Positions 7,161-15,536 are shown, counted from the stretch's first letter. The stretch: DNA of 46,089 bases from Bacillus sanguinis (GCF_018332475.1 NZ_BOQB01000054.1:1-46089); one strand, 5' to 3'. Numbers and translations are program-made. Notes: generated by a model not told the origin, from the letters alone.

Positions 7161-8222
7161 ATGGAGAAAATCGAAAGATTAAGAAGTGCATTTGATGAGG
7201 CTGGTATTGACGGTATTTTGTTAACAAATGAACATAGTCGTAGATATATGGCTAACTTTACAGGAACAGCTGGTGTTGTACTGATTTCGAAAAATCGTGC
7301 TCAATTTATTACAGATTTCCGTTATGTAGAGCAGGCTACTAAACAAGCAGTTGGATACGAGATTGTACAGCATGCAGGATTAATCATTGATGAAGTTGCA
7401 AAGCAAGTGAAGGAACTAGGAATTCAAAAGCTTGGCTTTGAGCAAGATACTCTTACATATAGTTCTTATTCAGCACATAAAGAAGCGATTGATGCTGAAT
7501 TTATCCCAACTTCTGGGCTTGTAGAAAAGTTACGCTTGATAAAGACTGATTCAGAGATTAAGATATTAAAGGAAGCTGCACAGATTGCAGATGCTGCCTT
7601 TGAACATATTCTATCATTCATTCGCCCGGGAGTATCTGAAATTGAAGTGTCAAATGAACTTGAATTTTTCATGAGAAAACAAGGAGCAACATCTTCTTCG
7701 TTTGATATTATCGTCGCTTCAGGTCTTCGTTCGGCATTACCGCACGGCGTGGCATCTGAAAAAGTGATAGAAACAGGAGATTTCGTTACATTAGACTTCG
7801 GCGCTTATTACAAAGGGTATTGCTCTGATATTACTCGTACGATCGCAGTTGGTGAACCATCTGATAAATTGAAAGAAATTTATAATATCGTTTTAGAAGC
7901 ACAATTACGTGGTGTGAACGGTATTAAAGCTGGTTTAACAGGCCGTGAAGCGGATGCGTTAACGCGCGATTACATAACGGAAAAAGGATACGGTGAATAC
8001 TTCGGACACTCTACTGGTCATGGAATCGGTCTTGAAATCCATGAAGCACCAGGTTTAGCGTTCCGTTCTGATACAGTACTTGAACCAGGTATGGCTGTAA
8101 CAGTAGAACCAGGTATTTATATTCCAGGTATTGGCGGCGTACGTATTGAAGATGATATCATTGTAACAAGTGAAGGTAATGAAGTAATTACGAAATCACC
8201 AAAAGAACTTATTATTTTGTAA
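7161..8222 (+). CDS. M24 Xaa-Pro aminopeptidase/dipeptidase (YqhT)
   Basis: The 353-residue protein is a pita-bread fold metallopeptidase. It has the creatinase-like N-terminal domain (1-125) and a catalytic domain with all five metal ligands: Asp212, Asp223, His287 (GHSTGHGIG), Glu316 (VEPGIY) and Glu330 (VRIEDD). These bind two Mn or Co ions and cleave peptide bonds next to proline. It is the orthologue of B. subtilis YqhT, always upstream of efp. The link is suggestive because EF-P rescues ribosomes stalled on proline runs, while this enzyme recycles proline peptides. Whether it prefers dipeptides (PepQ) or longer peptides (PepP) cannot be told from sequence. Confidence 0.94.
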   Translation: MEKIERLRSAFDEAGIDGILLTNEHSRRYMANFTGTAGVVLISKNRAQFITDFRYVEQATKQAVGYEIVQHAGLIIDEVAKQVKELGIQKLGFEQDTLTYSSYSAHKEAIDAEFIPTSGLVEKLRLIKTDSEIKILKEAAQIADAAFEHILSFIRPGVSEIEVSNELEFFMRKQGATSSSFDIIVASGLRSALPHGVASEKVIETGDFVTLDFGAYYKGYCSDITRTIAVGEPSDKLKEIYNIVLEAQLRGVNGIKAGLTGREADALTRDYITEKGYGEYFGHSTGHGIGLEIHEAPGLAFRSDTVLEPGMAVTVEPGIYIPGIGGVRIEDDIIVTSEGNEVITKSPKELIIL

Positions 8223-8243
8223 TACACAGGAGGATTTTTTTAC

Positions 8244-8801
8244 ATGATTTCAGTAAACGATTTTCGTACAGGTTTAACAATTTCAGTGGATAATAGCCTT
8301 TGGCAAGTACTTGATTTCCAACACGTAAAGCCAGGTAAAGGTGCTGCATTCGTTCGTTCTAAACTACGTAACCTTCGCACAGGTTCTGTTCAAGAGAAAA
8401 CATTCCGTGCAGGTGAGAAAGTAGAAAAAGCACACATCGAAAACCGTCGTATGCAATACTTATACGCAAGCGGTGAGGCTCACGTATTTATGGATAACGG
8501 AACTTATGAGCAAATCGAACTTGGTGAAAACCAAATCGAGCGCGAGCTTAAATTCCTAAAAGAAAACATGGAAGTATCTATTATGACTTACCAAGGCGAA
8601 GTACTTGGTGTTGAACTTCCAAACACAGTTGAATTACAAGTTACAGAAACAGAGCCAGGTATTAAAGGTGATACTGCTTCTAACGTAACAAAACCAGCTA
8701 CATTAGAAACTGGTCTTGTTGTACAAGTACCAATCTTCATTAACGAAGGCGAAATGCTTATCATCAACACTGGTGAAGGTAAATACGTTTCTCGTGCATA
8801 G
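8244..8801 (+). CDS. efp: Translation elongation factor P
   Basis: EF-P binds between the P and E sites of the ribosome and speeds peptide-bond formation at polyproline stretches. The 185-residue protein has the KOW-like domain I (about 1-62), OB domain II (65-125) and OB domain III (130-185). Lys32 at the tip of domain I ([10 protein letters not shown]) is the modified residue, which carries 5-aminopentanol in Bacillus. GGAGG lies upstream at normal spacing. It is the last gene of the yqhR-aroQ-peptidase-efp run and is followed by a strong bidirectional terminator. Codon use looks biased to preferred codons, as expected for a highly expressed factor. Confidence 0.98.
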   Translation: MISVNDFRTGLTISVDNSLWQVLDFQHVKPGKGAAFVRSKLRNLRTGSVQEKTFRAGEKVEKAHIENRRMQYLYASGEAHVFMDNGTYEQIELGENQIERELKFLKENMEVSIMTYQGEVLGVELPNTVELQVTETEPGIKGDTASNVTKPATLETGLVVQVPIFINEGEMLIINTGEGKYVSRA

Positions 8802-8804
8802 TAG

Positions 8805-8838
8805 AAAAGCACTCGTGATTATCACGAGTGCTTTTTTA
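8805..8838. terminator. Bidirectional terminator after efp
   Basis: AAAAGCACTCGTGAT (8805-8819) and ATCACGAGTGCTTTT (8821-8835) are perfect reverse complements. The stem is followed by T-runs on both strands. It ends efp and the convergent 8840-9160 gene. Confidence 0.9.
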
Positions 8839-8839
8839 T

Positions 8840-9160
8840 TTATAGGAAATAGGGCAGATAATAAATCGCCGTTATAACAAAGCTAACTAAGACAAGTGAA
8901 AGGGTACCCATAATATATGGAGTCAAAACAATTTGAAATGGTTTTATCTCGCCAGTCTCAACGCCAGTCAGTGTTTTACTGATTGCATGATCTGTAATAT
9001 TGTTTCTATGATTACTCATAATAATGAGCCACGTAATTGCAAATATCGCTAAACTACCAAGGAAAAAGGCCTCCATAAATGACCAGCCGACTATTGCTGA
9101 AAAAAGATAAATAAGAGCTAATTCTACTATAATCGTTAAACTAATTTTTAATACCTTCAT
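8840..9160 (-). CDS. Small membrane protein of unknown function
   Basis: This 106-residue protein has four hydrophobic segments, near residues 5-23, 27-46, 73-92 and 94-105. A polar loop (NHRNNITDHAISKTLTG) sits between the second and third. I do not recognise a family. The start is the ATG at 9160, preceded by AGGGGGG 5-6 bases away. The ATG at 9175 has no ribosome-binding site. The gene overlaps the end of the GNAT gene by 20 bases, so the two are translationally linked. Confidence 0.78.
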   Translation of the reverse strand: MKVLKISLTIIVELALIYLFSAIVGWSFMEAFFLGSLAIFAITWLIIMSNHRNNITDHAISKTLTGVETGEIKPFQIVLTPYIMGTLSLVLVSFVITAIYYLPYFL

Positions 9161-9719
9161 ATTTTCCCCCCTCATTTTGTAAGTCTAGCCAATTTAGAAA
9201 TTTCTCGCGTGATACGACATGCAGTACGCAAGTTGATTTTACTTCTTTCTCTAATGCAGCATGTTCGCTTGGAAATTTATCTTCCACATGCAACGAAATA
9301 TAAGGTAGTTTCTCTTGTGCTTTTAACGAGCGGATATTATTCGTTTTAGCACCAGCAAATACGTATGTAAGTTGTAAGTCTAAAAAAGCAATTTTAAAAA
9401 TTTCTTTTTTGGCAGCCTCATTGTATCCTTTTCCCCAGTACGGATAGCCGAGCCAACTACCAATGTGAGATTGTTTCTTCTCATAATTAATATGTTTAAG
9501 TGTGGTGAGACCGATTATTTCGCTTTCTTCATTTACAATCATTCTCGATAAAGACCTCTTTTGGCGCTCTTCTTCTATTGCGAAAAGAAGGAATGCTTTC
9601 GTATCTTCAATTTTTTCTACCTTTATTCCTAAAGCGTTTTTTACATGTGAATCACTGGATAGCTTAAAAATCACATTTGCATAGCGTAAGTCGAGTGGTA
9701 CTAAAGTAACGTGTTGCAT
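9141..9719 (-). CDS. GNAT-family N-acetyltransferase (RimJ/RimL type)
   Basis: The 192-residue protein has the ribosomal-protein-acetyltransferase layout. It starts VTLVPLDLRYANVIFKLSSD, has a central beta strand EIIGLTTLKHI, then a WLGYPYWGKGYNEAAKKEI segment with the acetyl-CoA pyrophosphate loop, and then AGAKTNNIRSLKAQEKLPY, where the Asn-x-x-Ser is typical. Substrates of such enzymes include protein N-termini, amino acids and antibiotics; none can be assigned. It is divergent from yqhV and overlaps the downstream membrane-protein gene. Confidence 0.88.
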   Translation of the reverse strand: MQHVTLVPLDLRYANVIFKLSSDSHVKNALGIKVEKIEDTKAFLLFAIEEERQKRSLSRMIVNEESEIIGLTTLKHINYEKKQSHIGSWLGYPYWGKGYNEAAKKEIFKIAFLDLQLTYVFAGAKTNNIRSLKAQEKLPYISLHVEDKFPSEHAALEKEVKSTCVLHVVSREKFLNWLDLQNEGGKYEGIKN

Positions 9720-9897
9720 CGTCTATACCCCTTTTAAATTAAATATACCATAAATAATAGGAATATTCAGATTTAATAAAAGCGTTAGATAAAAATTATG
9801 TTTTTAATTCTGAAATAGACAACCTCTGCATATGGTTGTACAAATATATTCTTTTTGGAGTGCAGCACTAGTAACCGTTATGGGAGAAGGTGGGAGA

Positions 9898-10179
9898 ATG
9901 AAACAGTGGCTAGCGGCAATGGAAACATCTGTGCTTGTAATGGGGTTGCTTCGGTTGTTTTCAGGTAGCGCGGAAATATTCGCCGCTTTGCTTATGCTCT
10001 ATGTGAATGATGCGAAGAAGGCATTATTTATAAATGGTATGTTGGCGTTTGTTGGACCGACCGTATTAATTTTAACAATGACAATAGGCATAGCGAGTGT
10101 GGCAAGTGAGATTTCTTTCTTGAAACTCTTTTTTCTAGCGCTTGGAATTGGCTGCATTTTTATCGCGTTGTTGAAATAA
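9898..10179 (+). CDS. yqhV: YqhV family protein (DUF2619)
   Basis: This is a 93-residue, very hydrophobic protein with three membrane helices and the Bacillus-conserved position directly upstream of spoIIIAA. The start is the ATG at 9898, preceded by GAAGGTGGG, and the resulting length equals that of B. subtilis YqhV. An in-frame extension to 9832 has no support. Function is unknown. The 28-base gap to spoIIIAA suggests that it may read into the sporulation operon. Confidence 0.85.
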   Translation: MKQWLAAMETSVLVMGLLRLFSGSAEIFAALLMLYVNDAKKALFINGMLAFVGPTVLILTMTIGIASVASEISFLKLFFLALGIGCIFIALLK

Positions 10180-10207
10180 GTAAGCCAGGTATAGTGGGGA
10201 GAAGCTG

Positions 10208-11134
10208 ATGAAAGAAGTATTAGAAGTTTTACCGAAAACGATGAAGCAGTTAGTGGAGAGTTGTAAGCAGTACGATGCTCTAGAGGAAATCCGTGTTCGA
10301 ATTGGCAGACCGCTAGAGTGTATTGCTCATGGTGAAGTGTTTTTTTATGACTATGTCGTTACAGCGGAGGATGCTATTTACTTATTGAATAAGTTAAGTC
10401 AATTCTCAATTTATACGATGGAAGAAGAGTTAAAGCGTGGGTATGTAACACTTCGAGGTGGGCATAGAATTGGCTTAGCAGGAAAAGTCATTACAGAAAA
10501 AAGCGCAGTGAAAATGATTCGAGATGTCTCTTCCTTTAATATTCGTATTGCTCGTCAAAAAATAGGAATTGCTGAACCACTTTTGCCGTATTTGTATGAA
10601 ACACGATGGTTAAACACGATGGTAATTGGTCCTCCGCAAACGGGGAAAACAACACTTTTAAGAGATGTAGCGCGTTGCATGAGTCAAGGTGTAAGTGCTT
10701 CGGAAATTCCTTCTTGTAAAGTGGGAATTGTTGATGAACGGTCAGAAATTGCTGGCTGTGTGAAAGGAATCCCGCAATATGACTTTGGCGCACGAGTAGA
10801 TGTGTTAGATGCATGTCCAAAAGCTGAAGGAATGATGATGATGATCCGTTCTATGAGTCCAGATATTTTGATTGTAGATGAAATCGGACGTAAAGAAGAT
10901 AGTGAAGCAATTATGGAAGCGGTGCATGCAGGGGTGCAGCTTTTTATAAGTGCACATGGATTTTCTTATGATGATGTTGTGAAACGTCCATCACTAAAGG
11001 CAGTGCTGGAGCTCGGTATATTTGATAGGTTTGTGGAGCTATCAAAAGCAAGAGGGCCAGGAACAGTTATGCAAGTGAAAGATAAATATGGAAAACCGGT
11101 ATTACCTCATAGAAAGGCTGAGGGTGTATGGTGA
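10208..11134 (+). CDS. spoIIIAA: Stage III sporulation protein AA (secretion-type ATPase)
   Basis: SpoIIIAA is a type II/IV-secretion-like ATPase on the mother-cell side of the channel linking mother cell and forespore after engulfment. The 308-residue protein has an N-terminal region (1-125), Walker A GPPQTGKTTLLRD, the Walker B region PDILIVDEIGR and the downstream HAGVQLFISAHG segment. It is the first gene of the eight-gene spoIIIA operon, transcribed by sigma-E in the mother cell; I could not pick out a clear sigma-E box. It overlaps spoIIIAB by 7 bases, implying coupled translation. Confidence 0.97.
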   Translation: MKEVLEVLPKTMKQLVESCKQYDALEEIRVRIGRPLECIAHGEVFFYDYVVTAEDAIYLLNKLSQFSIYTMEEELKRGYVTLRGGHRIGLAGKVITEKSAVKMIRDVSSFNIRIARQKIGIAEPLLPYLYETRWLNTMVIGPPQTGKTTLLRDVARCMSQGVSASEIPSCKVGIVDERSEIAGCVKGIPQYDFGARVDVLDACPKAEGMMMMIRSMSPDILIVDEIGRKEDSEAIMEAVHAGVQLFISAHGFSYDDVVKRPSLKAVLELGIFDRFVELSKARGPGTVMQVKDKYGKPVLPHRKAEGVW

Positions 11135-11643
11135 AAATATTTGGTGCAGTGTTAATCGTTGCGGTCAGCACCTTTTTCGGGTTTTCATACGCTAAAAGAT
11201 ACAGTGAGAGACCAAGGCAACTTAGATTATTAAAAGCGGCACTTCAATCATTAGAGGCAGAAATTATGTATGGACATACACCATTGTCTGAAGCCGCTGA
11301 ACGATTAGTGAAACAAATGCCGAAGCCGTTAAATTGGATATTTCAAAGTTTCGCTAGAAGGCTAGAAAGCGGAGACCAAACAGTAAGAGAAGCTTGGATA
11401 GATAGTTTGAAAGAAAATTGGAAGCTAACAGCATTTCAACAGACTGAGTACGAGATTTTGCAGCAATTTGGTGAAACACTCGGACAACATGATCGTGAAT
11501 CACAACAAAAACATATTCGCTTATGTATTACACATTTAGAAAGAGAAGAAGAAGAAGCGAAAGCTTTACAACTGCAATACGAAAAAATGATCAAGAGCTT
11601 AGGGGTACTAGCGGGGCTACTTATCGTAATTTTACTGCTATAG
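11128..11643 (+). CDS. spoIIIAB: Stage III sporulation protein AB
   Basis: The 171-residue protein has an N-terminal membrane anchor (about residues 4-22), a long amphipathic helical domain (25-150) and a C-terminal hydrophobic helix (152-171). It resembles the type II secretion F protein, which suggests a platform role below the channel ring. The start lies inside the 3' end of spoIIIAA. The helix-rich segment has many Glu and Gln residues, consistent with coiled-coil packing. Confidence 0.95.
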   Translation: MVKIFGAVLIVAVSTFFGFSYAKRYSERPRQLRLLKAALQSLEAEIMYGHTPLSEAAERLVKQMPKPLNWIFQSFARRLESGDQTVREAWIDSLKENWKLTAFQQTEYEILQQFGETLGQHDRESQQKHIRLCITHLEREEEEAKALQLQYEKMIKSLGVLAGLLIVILLL

Positions 11644-11657
11644 GAGGGAGAAAGGCG

Positions 11658-11861
11658 ATGTCCATTGATGTTGGATTAATATTTCAAATCGCCGGAATCG
11701 GCATTGTTTTAGCTTTCATTCATACCGTACTAAAAGAATTAAAGCGTGAGGATATTGCAAATTGGGTTATCCTTGTCGGTTTTGTCGTTATTTTATTTCA
11801 TGTTGCATTTTTAATTAATACGCTATTCGACAAGATTAAAAGTGTCTTTCTCTTCCAGTAA
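11658..11861 (+). CDS. spoIIIAC: Stage III sporulation protein AC
   Basis: The 67-residue protein has two membrane helices (about residues 7-26 and 33-60) joined by a short charged loop (KELKREDIANW). Size and sequence are those of SpoIIIAC, an inner-membrane part of the engulfment channel related to SpoIIIAD. The ATG at 11658 follows GGAGGGAGAAAGGCG. The TAA stop codon overlaps the ribosome-binding site AAAGGAGG of spoIIIAD, so translation of the two is coupled. Confidence 0.95.
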   Translation: MSIDVGLIFQIAGIGIVLAFIHTVLKELKREDIANWVILVGFVVILFHVAFLINTLFDKIKSVFLFQ

Positions 11862-11875
11862 AGGAGGCGGTTCGA

Positions 11876-12268
11876 ATCGAAATTATACAAATTGTCGGAT
11901 TAGGCCTCGTTGCTACGTTTTTAGCAGCTGTATTGAACCAACATAAATCTAGCATTACGTCGTTATTTATTGTGTTTGTAGGTAGTGTGATGTTCCTTCT
12001 TTTAATCGATCAAATTCACTCTATTTTACAAATGATTGAGAGAGTAGCGAGTGAAGCGAAAGTTAGCAACGTGTATGTAGAAACGTTGCTAAAAATTATT
12101 GGGATTGCTTATATTGCTGAGTTTGGAGCACAAATTACAAAAGATGCAGGGCAGGGTGCAATTGCTTCAAAAATTGAATTAGCTGGAAAAATATTGATTC
12201 TAGTAATGGCTATTCCTATTTTGACGGTTGTAATTGAAACTATTCTCGGATTTTTACCGACGGGATAA
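11876..12268 (+). CDS. spoIIIAD: Stage III sporulation protein AD with an apparent AUC start
   Basis: SpoIIIAD is a four-helix membrane component of the channel, about 133 residues in B. subtilis. The reading frame is open from 11840 to the stop at 12268. The conserved N-terminus (EIIQIVGLGLVATF, matching DIVQIVGLGLIATF) is encoded from 11879. No ATG, GTG or TTG occurs in frame before 11933, which would cut off the first helix. AAAGGAGG ends at 11867 and the next plausible codon is ATC at 11876, 8 bases downstream. I therefore place the start there, giving 130 residues. AUC starts are rare but allowed. The alternative is that the conserved helix is lost and TTG 11933 is used, for 111 residues. 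Confidence 0.85.
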   Translation: MEIIQIVGLGLVATFLAAVLNQHKSSITSLFIVFVGSVMFLLLIDQIHSILQMIERVASEAKVSNVYVETLLKIIGIAYIAEFGAQITKDAGQGAIASKIELAGKILILVMAIPILTVVIETILGFLPTG

Positions 12269-12278
12269 GGGGGAGTGA

Positions 12279-13451
12279 ATGTTGAGGGGGTTTGGAGCTA
12301 AGCTGCTATTTGCTTGCTTCCTTTTCTTTTCTTTACCGGTTGTTGTACAAGCTTCTCCTGTAGAAACAAACGTCGTTGATCAACAATTGGATAAGCTCGG
12401 AATTGAAGATGTGAAGCAATTTTGGGACGGGCTTGTTACAAAATATGGAGGTTATTTACCAGAGAGTCAAAAAGGTAGCTTTATGGAGTTTGTAAAGGGA
12501 GAAAAAGAAATTTCTATAAAAGAGTGGATGCTAGGTTTATTAAAGTATTTATTTCACGAGCTTGTTGCAAATGGGAAGCTGCTTGGAACGCTCATTATGC
12601 TCACAATTTTTAGTGCATTGTTGCAATCGTTGCAATCTTCCTTTTCAAAAAGTAGCGTAAGTAAAATTGCCGACGCAGTTGTATATATGGTACTTATTAT
12701 TTTCGCTTTAAACAGCTTTTATGTCGTCATGACATACGCAAGAGAAACGATACAAACAATGGTAGATTTCATATTAGCACTATTGCCAATCTTGCTTGCG
12801 CTCATAGCAACTGGAGGCGGTGTTGTATCTGTATCATTTTTTCATCCGATTATCATCTTCTTAATGAATACGAGTGGGCTTTTGATGAATTATATCGTTC
12901 TACCACTTTTATTACTTGCAACGATATTAAGTATTGTAAGTACGATGAGCGATCAATATAAAGTTACGAAACTGTCCAAGCTTCTGCAAAACGTTAGCGT
13001 TGGGATTATCGGTATCTTTTTAACGATTTTTTTAGGCGTATTATCTGTACAAGGAACAGCGACAGCTGTTGCTGATGGAATCGCTGTGAAAACTGCTAAA
13101 TTTGTAACAGGGAACTTTATTCCTGTAGTAGGAAGAATGTTTACAGAGGCGGCGGATACTGTTATTAGTGCGTCGGGATTATTAAAAAACACAGTCGGAA
13201 TTATCGGGCTCGTCATTCTATGCTTAATTGTCGCTTTTCCAGCGATTCAAATTTTTTGTATCGCGTTTATTTATAAATTCGCAGCAGCAGTATTACAGCC
13301 AGTTGGCGGTGGAGCAATTATTCAATGTTTAGATATTATCGGGCGGAGCATCATTTACGTATTTGCTTGCTTAGCTATCGTATCGTTTATGTTCTTTTTA
13401 AGTATCACAATTATTATTGCTGCGGGGAACATTACACTTATGATGCGGTAG
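12279..13451 (+). CDS. spoIIIAE: Stage III sporulation protein AE
   Basis: The 390-residue protein is a polytopic membrane protein. It has a cleavable-looking signal peptide (residues 1-25, ending VVVQAS), a polar extracytoplasmic region (26-88), then about seven to eight helices. It is the permease-like element of the SpoIIIA channel. The GGG-rich region around LIATGGGVVSVSFF (about 185) and the GGGAIIQ motif (near 345) are conserved in the family. The start at 12279 is preceded by AAGGGGGAG. It is tightly linked to spoIIIAD (10 bp) and spoIIIAF (12 bp). Confidence 0.96.
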   Translation: MLRGFGAKLLFACFLFFSLPVVVQASPVETNVVDQQLDKLGIEDVKQFWDGLVTKYGGYLPESQKGSFMEFVKGEKEISIKEWMLGLLKYLFHELVANGKLLGTLIMLTIFSALLQSLQSSFSKSSVSKIADAVVYMVLIIFALNSFYVVMTYARETIQTMVDFILALLPILLALIATGGGVVSVSFFHPIIIFLMNTSGLLMNYIVLPLLLLATILSIVSTMSDQYKVTKLSKLLQNVSVGIIGIFLTIFLGVLSVQGTATAVADGIAVKTAKFVTGNFIPVVGRMFTEAADTVISASGLLKNTVGIIGLVILCLIVAFPAIQIFCIAFIYKFAAAVLQPVGGGAIIQCLDIIGRSIIYVFACLAIVSFMFFLSITIIIAAGNITLMMR

Positions 13452-13463
13452 GAGGTGAAGGGT

Positions 13464-14096
13464 ATGCAATTTGTTACAGAGTGGATTAGAAATATTATCG
13501 TTTTTTTACTCTTAGCGACAATGCTTCATCTTATTCTTCCAAATTCTAATTTGCAAAAGTACGTTAAATTCGTTGTAAGTCTATTATTAGTTGTTTTAAT
13601 TTTAACGCCTCTTTTTAAGTTATTACAAACAGATGTAAATGAAGTAATCGCAAATTTTAATGAAGAGAAGTACGTAGCAGAAGGATCTGTAAAAAATTCA
13701 ATAGATTCGAAGAAAAAAGAAATACAAGCTCTAACACGTGCATATAGTTTAGAAGAGATGGCTACCAAAATGAAAAAAGAAGTAGGAAAAGAGTTCGAAA
13801 AAAAATATGGTATGACAGTCTCTGAAATACAAATAGTCGCAGCGGAAAGTACAGCGGAAGTAAAGTCAGCGAAAGATATTCAATCTGTTGTTGTGACGTT
13901 GAAAGAAAAAGAACGTAGTAAAAATGATGCAATTGAAACAGTAAAGCCAGTTGAAATTAACACGAAGGAACCGCCGAAAAAGGTAGAGGAAACGAATGTA
14001 GAAATGAAAGACTTCTTTTCAAGCAGGTGGCAACTAGAGAATAAACAAATCCAAGTTCAAATGGAAGGGAGGACAGGTAGAGTAAATGGACAATAA
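13464..14096 (+). CDS. spoIIIAF: Stage III sporulation protein AF
   Basis: The 210-residue protein has two N-terminal membrane helices (about 9-26 and 34-53) and a soluble domain from residue 60 with the ring-building fold shared by SpoIIIAG and AH (a secretin-like domain). The linker is Lys/Glu-rich. The ATG at 13464 is used, because GGAGGTG at 13451-13457 is its ribosome-binding site; a GTG at 13455 lies inside that site. It overlaps spoIIIAG by 11 bases. Confidence 0.95.
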   Translation: MQFVTEWIRNIIVFLLLATMLHLILPNSNLQKYVKFVVSLLLVVLILTPLFKLLQTDVNEVIANFNEEKYVAEGSVKNSIDSKKKEIQALTRAYSLEEMATKMKKEVGKEFEKKYGMTVSEIQIVAAESTAEVKSAKDIQSVVVTLKEKERSKNDAIETVKPVEINTKEPPKKVEETNVEMKDFFSSRWQLENKQIQVQMEGRTGRVNGQ

Positions 14097-14748
14097 AGAT
14101 AAAAATTCGAAGTTCTCATTTTTTCGAAACTTATTGAATGGGGATGAAAAAGAAAGCAATGAGAAGGGAAAAAAGGTGACACCTAAGTTTTTACTTGTCC
14201 TACTCATACTTGGAATTTTGCTTATGTTTTCTAGTAGTTTATTTTCAAGTAAAAAAGAAGAAATACCTGTATTTAAAGAACAAAAAACGCAAAATCAAGA
14301 AAAAGATGTACCAACTTTCGGACAAAAAAAGAACGATAGTATGTCAAATGTAGAAAAGTATGAAAAAGCGTATGAACAAGAATTAAAAGCAGCCTTAGAA
14401 GAAATAGCGGGAGTAAAAGATGTAACGATTAAAGTGAACTTAGATTCATCAGAGGAAAAAATATTAGAAAAAAATACAGTGAAACGCTCACAAACAACAG
14501 GTGAAACAGATAAAACAGGCGGTAAAAGGGAAGTAGAAGATGAGTCTCTTGATGAAAAGACAGTCATTATACGTGAAGGGGATAAAGAAACTCCCGTTGT
14601 TTTACGAACAGAGAAACCAAAAGTACGAGGTGTTCTTGTTGTAGCAAAAGGAGTGGATAATATACAAGTTAAAGCGATGGTAAAAGAAGCTGTCATACGG
14701 CTGTTAGATGTACCAGCTCATCGCGTTTCAGTATCACCGAAAAATTGA
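14086..14748 (+). CDS. spoIIIAG: Stage III sporulation protein AG
   Basis: SpoIIIAG forms a large ring in the space between the two membranes. The 220-residue protein has one membrane helix (about 34-52), a charged Lys/Gln linker, then a ring-building motif domain in two parts: VEKYEKAYEQELKAALEEI and VRGVLVVAKGVDNIQVKAMV. They are separated by a Glu/Asp/Lys-rich insert (about residues 125-175) that forms the beta-triangle of the family. Its start lies inside the spoIIIAF gene. Confidence 0.95.
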   Translation: MDNKDKNSKFSFFRNLLNGDEKESNEKGKKVTPKFLLVLLILGILLMFSSSLFSSKKEEIPVFKEQKTQNQEKDVPTFGQKKNDSMSNVEKYEKAYEQELKAALEEIAGVKDVTIKVNLDSSEEKILEKNTVKRSQTTGETDKTGGKREVEDESLDEKTVIIREGDKETPVVLRTEKPKVRGVLVVAKGVDNIQVKAMVKEAVIRLLDVPAHRVSVSPKN

Positions 14749-14763
14749 TAGGGAGGAAATACA

Positions 14764-15420
14764 GTGTTAAAAAAACAAACGGTTTGGTTATTAACGATGT
14801 TAAGTTTAGTTGTTGTACTATCTGTTTATTACGTAACAACTCCTGACAAAATGAATACAGCATCGCCGGCAACAGGTGAAAAGATTGGACAAGAAAAACA
14901 AGGTACTGATAAAGCAGTAACAAATGAAGCGTCTAAAGAAACGCCTAAAAAAGAAAGTACAAGTAAGGAAACAACAAATAAAGAAACAAACAAAGAAACA
15001 GAGAAAAAAGAGAGTGCAAACAAAGAAACAAGTAAAAAAGATGCTAACGTAACAGTTCAATCAAGTGATGAAAATTTCACAGCGTTACGTATGCAAATGG
15101 AAGATCAGCGAAGTGAACAAAAAGCAAGATTACAAGAAGTAATGAATTCAGCAAAGTCTTCAGCAACAGAAAAGAGTAAAGCGAAAGATAATTTTGATGC
15201 AATCACTACAATGGAAACGAAGCAAGAATTACTTGAGACAGTGATTAAGTCTCAAGGAGGATATAAAGATGCCCTTGTAAGAGCTGACGGAACTGACATT
15301 AGAGTAACTGTGAAAGCAGCAAAGCATTCACAAAAAGAAGCAAATAAAATTATACAGCTTGTAAGAAGTGAAGGCGGATCAAAAGATGTAGGTGTGAAAT
15401 TTGATCCACCAACAAAATAA
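14764..15420 (+). CDS. spoIIIAH: Stage III sporulation protein AH
   Basis: SpoIIIAH is a mother-cell protein that binds forespore SpoIIQ across the engulfment gap to form the channel and drive engulfment. The 218-residue protein has an N-terminal membrane anchor (about 7-24), a low-complexity linker (45-98) of repeated KET/KES units and a ring-building domain (105-218), with the FDPPTK end typical of the family. The start is a GTG at 14764, with GGGAGG upstream. The linker repeats make this region prone to length variation. A strong terminator follows the stop codon and ends the operon. Confidence 0.96.
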   Translation: MLKKQTVWLLTMLSLVVVLSVYYVTTPDKMNTASPATGEKIGQEKQGTDKAVTNEASKETPKKESTSKETTNKETNKETEKKESANKETSKKDANVTVQSSDENFTALRMQMEDQRSEQKARLQEVMNSAKSSATEKSKAKDNFDAITTMETKQELLETVIKSQGGYKDALVRADGTDIRVTVKAAKHSQKEANKIIQLVRSEGGSKDVGVKFDPPTK

Positions 15421-15466
15421 AAACTAATAATCCACGGGGAAATCCCCCGCGGATTATTAGTTTTTA
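15420..15466 (+). terminator. spoIIIA operon terminator
   Basis: AAACTAATAATCC (15421-15433) pairs with GGATTATTAGTTT (15451-15463). A GC-rich inner stem CGGGG/CCCCG (15435-15439/15445-15449) lies within it and TTTTT overlaps the 3' arm. Only one internal mismatch (A/C) is seen. Confidence 0.93.
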
Positions 15467-15502
15467 CGAATCGGATTGTTTGAAATTAGTTAGATAAAAA
15501 TA

Positions 15503-15536
15503 ATAATAGAAAAAGCTATCATTTTCGATAGCTTTT
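15503..15536 (-). terminator. Terminator inside the 3' end of the small membrane-protein gene
   Basis: AAAAGCTATC (15511-15520) pairs with GATAGCTTTT (15527-15536). On the minus strand a T-rich tail follows. The hairpin spans the last codons and stop codon of the gene at 15519-15713, so the C-terminal residues are dictated partly by the terminator. Confidence 0.75.

Noticed and set aside
14818-15060. 80-codon minus-strand Cys/Phe-rich frame in spoIIIAH
   Set aside because: It is the shadow of the KET-rich repeat region, in which the complementary strand reads as Phe, Cys and Leu.
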